Below are positions 24,307 through 29,009 of a DNA stretch of 29,009 bases, one piece after another (positions within the stretch are counted from its first letter, which is position 1; every line of letters begins with the position of its first letter). Both the position numbers and the translations under genes were made by a program. The notes under the pieces are model-generated. The model was not told the DNA's origin and did not search any database. It saw only the letters and a program-made list of their open reading frames with translations. This stretch comes from a virus. The stretch spans positions 1-29,009 of IMG/VR virus record IMGVR_UViG_3300044293_000343, one strand, 5' to 3'.

Positions 24307-24319
24307 TCCGCGAGTGCGG

Positions 24320-25153
24320 TCAGAACGGGATCACGTCCGTGAACCCGTACTCCTTCGGCGTGCCAACGCCAGCGCCCGGCGCGGCACCCGCGGGCTTGAT
24401 CATCCACTTGCCAAACGCCTCTTGGTTCGAGTTGATCGCCTCTTGCAACTCGACGCTCGTGAGGCCGCGCTTACCGCCGGGCGTGCCGTCGTTCACGTCC
24501 CACTTCGCGTCCGGGTTGTTCGCGTGCTGCTGGGGCGCGCTCGTGCTCGTGGGGAACCCGCCGCTCTGTTGCGCCGGGGGCTTCGCGCTGCCCTTCTTCG
24601 GCTCCGGCTTCGTGCCACCGATCTCTTCGCACGCCCGGATGTGGTCCGCGAGCTGCGAACCGTACAGCCACGGGCACCATTCGGGAATCGGCGTGCCGCC
24701 GCGGAACTCGTCCAGCGAAACCGCGGTCGGCTTGTAGGTAGGGGCCGGCGCGCTCATCGCCTTCGGTAGCGCGCTCATCCCGTCCACCTTCGGGTAGCCC
24801 TTGTTGTCGATCACCGACAACAGGCAGGCTTGGCCGAGTTCGCTCATCGGGTTGAAACCGCCCTCGGGCGCTTTACCCGTGCGCGCCTTCACCCACTTGT
24901 AGAGCTTCGCCGTGTCCTTCACGGAGAGCGTCAGGTCGATGCCGATGACGTGGTTGTTGTTCGTGCCGCTCACCAGTTCGTCGCACAGCTCCCACACGAA
25001 GAACGCGCGGTGCGAGTAGTACCCTTTGTCGCCTGCGTTAAACGGCTCTTGCCACTGGCGCCCCATGTCGAAGAGGCCCACCAGCACCGCGCGGTGATTG
25101 CCCACCGGCGGCTTCTCTGTCGCTTGGCCCGATGCGGGAATCTCCCAACCCAT
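24320..25153 (-). CDS. putative single-strand DNA-binding protein of phage replication module
   Basis: 277 residues from ATG 25153. The first about 135 residues (WEIPASGQATEKPPVGNHRA; LVGLFDMGRQWQEPFN; SHRAFFVWELCDELV; LTLSVKDTAKLYKWVKARTG; LGQACLLSVIDNKGYPKV) are a beta-rich domain found in phage proteins next to primases, similar in plan to the DUF669/OB-fold group. Residues 150-215 include WCPWLYGSQLADHIRACEEI and a Lys/Pro/Gln-rich linker; the end is GFTDVIPF, an acidic-hydrophobic tip reminiscent of SSB tails. It probably coats phage ssDNA or assists recombination. The family assignment is tentative. Confidence 0.5.
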   Translation of the reverse strand: MGWEIPASGQATEKPPVGNHRAVLVGLFDMGRQWQEPFNAGDKGYYSHRAFFVWELCDELVSGTNNNHVIGIDLTLSVKDTAKLYKWVKARTGKAPEGGFNPMSELGQACLLSVIDNKGYPKVDGMSALPKAMSAPAPTYKPTAVSLDEFRGGTPIPEWCPWLYGSQLADHIRACEEIGGTKPEPKKGSAKPPAQQSGGFPTSTSAPQQHANNPDAKWDVNDGTPGGKRGLTSVELQEAINSNQEAFGKWMIKPAGAAPGAGVGTPKEYGFTDVIPF

Positions 25154-25380
25154 CACACACCACACCTTTCACTTGGTCACACGAATCACGCCACACTTCC
25201 CACGCCGGAACGCCCGGCACGGAGTGATCTGGTGTCGATCCAATGGCGCCCCGGTGTGCAGGCCCCTCTATTCGTCGCGGTGGCAGCGGGCGCGACGGTG
25301 TGCCCGCGGTCACGGGCCCGCGAGCAAAGGTGAGCACCACACGCGCGCAGCCCACCGGTCGAACTCTCGCTTGTTGGGGA
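25154..25380. other. 227-bp gap between the ssDNA-binding and DUF1580 genes
   Basis: I see no convincing gene here. One long minus-strand frame is Pro/Arg-rich and runs into the next gene. The minus strand has GT-rich text just before the start at 25153 (GTGTGGCGTG, GTGTGACC, GGTGTGGTGTGTG), which may be an untranslated leader. No clear promoter or terminator was found. Confidence 0.4.
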
Positions 25381-25692
25381 CTACCAACCCACCGCCTCAA
25401 GCTGGCGATTGATGGTCGCTTGATGTGGGTCGGCCTTCTTCGGCTGAGCTACCGGCGCGGAAGGAATCGCGTGCCGCGAAGTCGATTCGAGAAACCGCCG
25501 CACGGCCTGCCGGCTCGTCATCCACCGCACGCCCTGACGCACGGCCTCCAACTTGACGCGCAGGTTGCCAGCCCGCACGCCGCGCAGAATCCAGCGGGTG
25601 AGCGTGCTGATGCGCGGCGGCTTGCCGTTCACGCGGCCGAAGTAGGCCAACGCTTCGCGCAACGGCACGAGCGGCTCGTCGGTCAGTGCCAC
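25381..25692 (-). CDS. DUF1580 family protein, excisionase/MerR-like regulator candidate
   Basis: 103 residues from GTG 25692, with GGAGAGG about 8 nt upstream. PLVPLREALAYFG and PRISTLTRWILRGVRAGNL followed by RWMTSRQAVRRFLEST match the plan of DUF1580, a small helix-turn-helix family typical of planctomycetes and similar to excisionase (MerR-like) folds: helix, HTH with a tryptophan, wing, helix. The C-terminal 30 residues are basic and polar. As the second gene of the early operon and opposite the repressor, it could be the excisionase or an early transcription regulator. Confidence 0.65.
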   Translation of the reverse strand: MALTDEPLVPLREALAYFGRVNGKPPRISTLTRWILRGVRAGNLRVKLEAVRQGVRWMTSRQAVRRFLESTSRHAIPSAPVAQPKKADPHQATINRQLEAVGW

Positions 25693-25695
25693 GGG

Positions 25696-25875
25696 TTAAC
25701 CCTCTCCACCGAGTTCGGTGTTGGCCTCCGCGAGACACTCGCGGTACTCGGCGTCGATGCTCGCTTCCGCGTAGCGCATAATGATGTCCGCGACCGAGCC
25801 ACCGCGGCGCGCCTTGATAAGCAGCGCCTTCTTCATCAAGGCACGGTGCAAGATCGCGGCCTGCGTGTCGGGCAC
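25696..25875 (-). CDS. small first gene of the early operon, hypothetical
   Basis: 59 residues from GTG 25875; ATG at 25836 is an alternative. The text is helical and charged (ILHRALMKKALLIKARRGG, then DIIMRYAEASIDAEYRECLA). The same frame contains an upstream ATG (25902) with a strong GGAGG, but a TAG stop interrupts at codon 6, so either the true start is later or the gene is broken. It ends 3 bp before the DUF1580 start and lies 78 bp from the early promoter. Family unknown. Confidence 0.45.
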   Translation of the reverse strand: MPDTQAAILHRALMKKALLIKARRGGSVADIIMRYAEASIDAEYRECLAEANTELGGEG

Positions 25876-25925
25876 AGTCTTCGGCTACTCGGTCGCGTTC
25901 ATCGCGCCTCCAGAATTAAGTTGCC

Positions 25926-25943
25926 ACACGCTTCGCGGCGTGT
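25926..25943. promoter_or_regulatory. operator candidate 1 (ACACGC-N6-GCGTGT)
   Basis: Perfect 6-bp inverted repeat with a 6-bp spacer, just downstream of the early promoter on the minus strand. It shares ACAC/GTGT half-sites with two other palindromes at 25949-25958 and 25995-26002, so it may bind the neighbouring LexA-like repressor. Confidence 0.45.
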
Positions 25944-25952
25944 TATTACACA

Positions 25953-25981
25953 ATTGTGCAATGACCGTGAACCGCGGTCAA
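25953..25981 (-). promoter_or_regulatory. early promoter with operator over the -10 box
   Basis: TTGACC (25981-25976) and CACAAT (25958-25953) are separated by 17 nt on the minus strand. The perfect palindrome CACAATTGTG (25949-25958) covers the -10 box, so a bound repressor would block leftward early transcription. This is the expected lysis-lysogeny switch region between early genes and repressor. Confidence 0.5.
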
Positions 25982-25994
25982 GCTGTTGCTCCCT

Positions 25995-26002
25995 ACACGT
26001 GT
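25995..26002. promoter_or_regulatory. operator candidate 3 (ACACGTGT) upstream of the repressor start
   Basis: Eight-bp perfect palindrome just before the repressor Shine-Dalgarno (AAGGTGA, 26004-26010). It may allow autoregulation. On its own it is short enough to be chance; the shared ACAC/GTGT pattern with its neighbours is the argument for it. Confidence 0.35.
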
Positions 26003-26015
26003 CAAGGTGAACACT

Positions 26016-26609
26016 ATGGATGAGGTGAACCTGACCGATCCCGAGCGGCGGCTCGTGGCGCACTTGCGGTCGCTCCGGGGCCGCTCGGCGTCGTACCGCG
26101 AGTTGGCCGACGCGCTCGGGTGGTCCTCGGTGCGCGCCGTGGGCTACCACGCCGAAAACTTGGAGCGCAAGGGGATCGTGGTCCGGGGCGCGCATCGCGG
26201 CCTGCGGCTGGTCGATTCGCCCAGCGTGCTGCCAATCCTCGGGGAAGTCGCCGCGGGCGAGCCGGTGTTCGCCGGCGACGAGACGGAGTGGTTCGACTTC
26301 GAAAAGGTGTTCCGGGCCGAGGACGTGTTCCTGTTGCGGGTGCGGGGCGACTCGATGATCGAGGAGCACATCGCCCACGGCGACTTGGTCGCAGTCCAGC
26401 GCAACCCGGAAGTGGAAGACGGCCGCATCGTCGTGGTGCGCATCGACGGCGCGCACACCCTCAAGAAGATTCGGCTTCAGGGGAAACGCGTCGTGTTGTA
26501 CCCGCGGAACCGGAAGTACAGCGCCCGTGAGGTTCAGCCCTACGAAGACGCCGAAGTGATCGGCGGGTTCATCGGCGTGATTCGCACTCTCAAGCAACCC
26601 AAGAAGTGA
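26016..26609 (+). CDS. LexA/CI-like self-cleaving repressor (S24 peptidase)
   Basis: 197 residues from ATG 26016 with AAGGTGA 5 nt upstream. The N-terminal winged-helix domain (about 1-65; LTDPERRLVAHLRSLRGRSA, YRELADALGWSS) is LexA-like. The C-terminal S24 domain has the cleavage bond Ala80-Gly81 in GEVAAGEPVF, catalytic Ser113 in RGDSMIEEHI and Lys150 in HTLKKIRL. Such proteins hold the prophage silent and self-cleave on RecA filaments after DNA damage, starting induction. Its own upstream region contains three palindromic sites. Because it sits in the prophage switch region it is more likely the phage repressor than the host LexA. Confidence 0.85.
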   Translation: MDEVNLTDPERRLVAHLRSLRGRSASYRELADALGWSSVRAVGYHAENLERKGIVVRGAHRGLRLVDSPSVLPILGEVAAGEPVFAGDETEWFDFEKVFRAEDVFLLRVRGDSMIEEHIAHGDLVAVQRNPEVEDGRIVVVRIDGAHTLKKIRLQGKRVVLYPRNRKYSAREVQPYEDAEVIGGFIGVIRTLKQPKK

Positions 26610-26617
26610 GGTGACCC

Positions 26618-26974
26618 GTGCCCAAGATGACGCCCCGCCAAACGCTGATCTATCAGTTCCTGCTCGACTACTGGTTCGAGCACGGTCGCCCCGCCACCGT
26701 CCGCGAAATCGGCGTCGCTGCCGGCATCGTGTCGCCCAATGGGGTGATGTGCCACCTGCACGCGCTGGTTCACAAGGGCTACCTCGAGCGCGTCGAACTC
26801 GGCGCGGACAAGCGGCACGCGGTGTACCGGCCCACCGCGAAGGAGGTGCTCGCTCGCGCCGTTCCGTCCGGGTTCCTCGTCGGCACCGTCGGCGGCGCGG
26901 TGCGCATGACCCGCCGCGAGTACCGGGCGTGGCTCAAGGAGCAGCTCGCCGCCCTCGACGGAACGCGGGCGTGA
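26618..26974 (+). CDS. LexA-type DNA-binding protein without a peptidase domain
   Basis: 118 residues from GTG 26618, 8 bp past the repressor stop with GAGGTGA ahead. MTPRQTLIYQFLLDYWFEHGRP, read in two parts, then REIGVAAGIVSPNGVMCHLHAL and HKGYLERVE form the LexA winged helix (PF01726 type). There is no Ser-Lys peptidase domain; residues 75-118 are a short basic helical tail (TRREYRAWLKEQLAALDG). It cannot self-cleave, so it may compete with the repressor at operators or act as a Cro-like or anti-induction factor. The GTGA at its end overlaps the next gene. Confidence 0.75.
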   Translation: MPKMTPRQTLIYQFLLDYWFEHGRPATVREIGVAAGIVSPNGVMCHLHALVHKGYLERVELGADKRHAVYRPTAKEVLARAVPSGFLVGTVGGAVRMTRREYRAWLKEQLAALDGTRA

Positions 26975-27453
26975 GCGCCGCCCAGCCGCCCACGTTCTAC
27001 GTCGCCGTCACCGGGCACCGCTCGGCGATCCCCGGCGGGTACTGGACGGCGAACCCGATCCAGCGCATGGACATCAGCTGGCCCGGTGTTCACCTGCTGC
27101 GATCGTATCTCGACGGCGTGCTGTACCGTCGCCGAGACGTGGGCCGGGTTCAGGTGCTGTGCCGCGGCGGTCCCGCCGGCGTCGATCACGCGGTGCGCTC
27201 GTACTGCGAGGCCCGCGCGCTGCCATGCTTCCCGGTTGACCAGATGCGCGACCTGTGGGCCGATGATGCGCCCGTGCGCCGCGATCTGGCGATGCTGGCA
27301 CGGGCGCACGCGCTCGTCTGGTTCGGGCCGCGTGAGGAAGGGCCCGATCCGGTGACGCTCGCGGCCGTGCTGGGGATTCCGTACCGGGTGTGCGATTTGA
27401 ACGTCACCGGAGACCAGATACAAGTGATGAGTTGCAATCAGGGCGATGGTTGA
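26971..27453 (+). CDS. SLOG-family nucleotide-binding protein
   Basis: 160 residues from GTG 26971, translationally coupled to the LexA-type gene (GTGA). Signature pieces: YVAVTGHRSAIPGGYW at the N-terminus, VQVLCRGGPAGVDHAVRSYC (the GGxxGxD phosphate-binding turn), ALPCFPVDQM, and DLAMLARAHALVWFGP near the end. This Rossmann-like fold occurs in DprA, YpsA, LOG and DUF2493 proteins, and often binds nucleotides or ADP-ribose-type ligands in defence and stress systems. Here it shares an operon with two repressor-type proteins, suggesting a ligand-sensing or superinfection role. Substrate unknown. Confidence 0.7.
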   Translation: MSAAQPPTFYVAVTGHRSAIPGGYWTANPIQRMDISWPGVHLLRSYLDGVLYRRRDVGRVQVLCRGGPAGVDHAVRSYCEARALPCFPVDQMRDLWADDAPVRRDLAMLARAHALVWFGPREEGPDPVTLAAVLGIPYRVCDLNVTGDQIQVMSCNQGDG

Positions 27454-27499
27454 CTTTTCCTCAAACTTACCCGCATTGGTCCTGACGATATCGTTCACC

Positions 27500-28798
27500 T
27501 CAACCTACTTCGCCCGCGAGCTTCACGGCCAGCGCGATGTTCTTCTCCGCGTACACCTGTGTGACGTCCGCGCGAGCGTGGCCAAGGAGCACCTGAGCGC
27601 CTTCCAACCCGCCGCCGGGCATGTGCCGCACCTTCGTGGCGAAGCTGTGCCGCAGTTGGTTCGGGTGCCACCGGTGGGCCGCTTCCCACTCGGCGAGCTG
27701 CTCGCGTTGGGCGTCCGTCAACCGTTCGGACCACGCCTTGCGTGACTCCCCTTTGCGCTGAGCCAGCTCGCCCACCGGTGGGAACGCGAGAGCGCAGGCG
27801 CGCCGAACGGCGACGCCGACGGCGTGCGCGCTGTAGGCCGCGGCCGGGTGGCGCTTCGGGTGTCGTTTCTTCTTTGCGGCCTTCGCTCGGATGTGTGAGG
27901 GGTAGCGGGGAGTCTTGCGGGCTGCGCGCTGGGCGGCCCGCAACTCGGCGACGGCGGCGGCGGGGCTGAACACCGGCTCGGCCGGATCGCCACCGAGGAA
28001 CGGCGCGAGCACGGCCTGAGCCTTTGGCCCGATGGCGATCGTTCGACTCTTACCGTGGTGCTTCGTCTTGTGGTGCTTCGGCTGGAACAGCCACACGGGG
28101 CCGGTGCGGTCCATTTCGCACATGCGCAACGAACACGCCTCACCGGGGCGGCACCCGGTGAGGCGCATGAATTCGATCAGGCCCCGCACATGGCGGTTCA
28201 GGAACGGCAGTGTTGCGTTAACGGTCGCGTCATCGACCGGGCCAACTGGTTCGTTCTCGTGGGCGACTGTGCGCCCCGCGCTGAGCCCCTCCACCGCGGC
28301 CAGTGCCTGATACACGAGCGGGCCTACCAGCGCGTGACCGACGGCCCACTTGAAGACGTGCCGGACGCGCCGCGTCTGCGCGTTCACGTACTGCCGCGAC
28401 CACTTCCGTTTGCCAACCTGTTGGTCGCGCCACTTCCGCAGTTCGAGCGGGCCGAACTCGGCGACGGGTAGGTGGCCGTACATCTCGCGCAGCGGCTTGA
28501 GCGCTGCGCCGAAGGTCGCCAGTTCGGTGCTCGTCTCGCCGTAGTGTTGCGTGGCATGATCGCGGAACCGGAGCACCAGTTCTGCGATGGTAATCGGGGC
28601 TGGCACCGCGCCGCGCACCTCGGCGGGTTCGGGCGGGGCTTCCTCGGCGCGAATCTGTTGCAGGAGCGCGGCGTACCGCCGCTTGCACTCGGCCGACCCG
28701 TACGGGCCGAGCCAGTATTCTTGACCCGCGTACTTCACGCGGCCCTGACCGCGGGAGTGACGGTGGAGTTTGGGAACGGCTGCGCGGGGACGTGACAT
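27500..28798 (-). CDS. int: tyrosine recombinase integrase
   Basis: 432 residues from ATG 28798 (GGAG 7 nt upstream). Core catalytic residues are visible: Arg217 in TGCRPGEACSL, a Lys in the KTKHHGKSR beta hairpin (about 244-250), His378 and Arg383 in HPNQLRH, His407 in LLGHARADVTQVYAE, and nucleophile Tyr416. An SAM-like core-binding domain covers about 70-175. Between the Lys hairpin and the H-x-x-R box there is an insert of about 80 residues rich in Arg/Lys, as seen in planctomycete integrases. It would integrate and excise the prophage. It converges with the SLOG gene and has tRNA-Met about 120 bp upstream. Confidence 0.92.
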   Translation of the reverse strand: MSRPRAAVPKLHRHSRGQGRVKYAGQEYWLGPYGSAECKRRYAALLQQIRAEEAPPEPAEVRGAVPAPITIAELVLRFRDHATQHYGETSTELATFGAALKPLREMYGHLPVAEFGPLELRKWRDQQVGKRKWSRQYVNAQTRRVRHVFKWAVGHALVGPLVYQALAAVEGLSAGRTVAHENEPVGPVDDATVNATLPFLNRHVRGLIEFMRLTGCRPGEACSLRMCEMDRTGPVWLFQPKHHKTKHHGKSRTIAIGPKAQAVLAPFLGGDPAEPVFSPAAAVAELRAAQRAARKTPRYPSHIRAKAAKKKRHPKRHPAAAYSAHAVGVAVRRACALAFPPVGELAQRKGESRKAWSERLTDAQREQLAEWEAAHRWHPNQLRHSFATKVRHMPGGGLEGAQVLLGHARADVTQVYAEKNIALAVKLAGEVG

Positions 28799-28814
28799 GA
28801 GAGCGCTCCGAAGG

Positions 28815-28843
28815 GGTTTGGGGTGTCATTGACACCCCAAACC
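28815..28843. promoter_or_regulatory. 29-bp near-perfect palindrome upstream of the integrase
   Basis: Two 14-bp arms (GGTTTGGGGTGTCA and its complement) with a single central base, ending 17 bp before the integrase start. It is likely an operator for integrase control, or an accessory recombination site. The GGTGTC core recalls the iteron unit TGGTGTCCC elsewhere in the prophage. Confidence 0.55.
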
Positions 28844-28859
28844 GGACATTCGGGCCACT

Positions 28860-28892
28860 CTCTCGACCACCGAGAGGTAAGCGTAAACGCTT
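28860..28892. other. paired small inverted repeats in the presumed att region
   Basis: CTCTCG-ACCAC-CGAGAG (28860-28876) and AAGCG-TAAA-CGCTT (28879-28892) lie between the integrase and the tRNA 3' end. Their spacing and position suit integrase arm-binding or accessory sites. They could also fold in a tRNA 3' trailer. Confidence 0.35.
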
Positions 28893-28916
28893 GGGGCCAC
28901 AGTGGTTTCAGTGCAG

Positions 28917-28989
28917 TAGCGGGGGTGGGAATTGAACCCACGACACCTCGCTTATGAAGCGAGTGCTCTAACCTCTGAGCTACCCCGCC
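28917..28989 (-). tRNA. tRNA-Met (anticodon CAT)
   Basis: 73 nt with all four arms: acceptor GGCGGGG/CCCCGCT, D arm GCTC-AGAGGTTA-GAGC, anticodon arm CTCGC-TTCATAA-GCGAG, variable GTGTC, T arm GTGGG-TTCAATT-CCCAC, discriminator A, no encoded CCA. The loop TTCATAA gives CAT, read as elongator Met; lysidine-modified Ile2 cannot be excluded. The terminal pair is G1-U72 rather than G-C, which could come from phage-supplied sequence rebuilding the 3' end. Its 3' end faces the integrase, the normal geometry for tRNA-targeted integration. Confidence 0.93.
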
Positions 28990-29009
28990 AGAAGTATCAC
29001 CTCACTTTA

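Noticed and set aside
25038-25400. 120-codon minus-strand frame in the gap before the ssDNA-binding gene
   Set aside because: Pro/Arg-rich, overlaps two better genes and has no ribosome site.
27485-27494. ACGATATCGT palindrome between the SLOG gene and integrase
   Set aside because: Ten bp with no loop, T-run or partner site; compatible with chance in a 46-bp convergent gap.

Overview
The window is high-GC DNA that most resembles a member of the Planctomycetes, probably the Gemmata group. The evidence is a DUF1580-type protein, a small protein resembling the TIGR02996 repeat-companion domain, and a tyrosine recombinase with the long insert I associate with planctomycete integrases. Almost the whole window (about 2242 to 28900) is one lambda/HK97-type siphovirus prophage of about 26.6 kb. 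It is flanked on the left by the 5' part of a type I cas3 gene and on the right by a tRNA-Met gene. No database search was possible; family names come from motif recognition.

Layout from the left: a cas3 gene runs off the left edge (1-2005, minus). A 236-bp junction follows, with a 15-bp inverted repeat and a possible gene remnant. Then comes the late region, almost all on the minus strand, so its transcription order is right to left. In that order it encodes: large terminase (20796-18694); an inverted host-type secreted protein (18114-18683, plus); a gpW-like connector; portal; fused prohead protease and major capsid; decoration protein; head-tail and tail-completion proteins; tail tube; two tail-assembly chaperone frames joined by a likely -1 frameshift; tape measure; baseplate and fibre-type proteins; and a likely lysis module of small membrane proteins around a secreted papain-like cysteine peptidase. 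Start and stop codons overlap at many junctions, as in tightly packed phage operons.

The early region (25.9 to 21.1 kb, minus) carries two small genes including the DUF1580 regulator/excisionase candidate, a putative single-strand-binding protein, a TIGR02996-like protein, a RusA-type Holliday junction resolvase, and a primase-polymerase/helicase fusion. Between that replication gene and the terminase lies a 268-bp noncoding segment with eight copies of TGGTGTCCC in both orientations and three strong hairpins. It is a candidate replication origin or packaging site.

The lysogeny region (25.9 to 28.8 kb) has a LexA/CI-like self-cleaving repressor, a second LexA-type DNA-binding protein without a protease domain, and a SLOG-family nucleotide-binding protein in one plus-strand operon. 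These converge on the integrase. Palindromes with ACAC/GTGT half-sites lie between the repressor and the divergent early promoter. The integrase lies next to the 3' end of tRNA-Met, the usual layout for tRNA integration, but I find no matching tRNA fragment at the left edge of the phage genes. The true left att site, and whether cas3 is inside or outside the element, therefore remain open.
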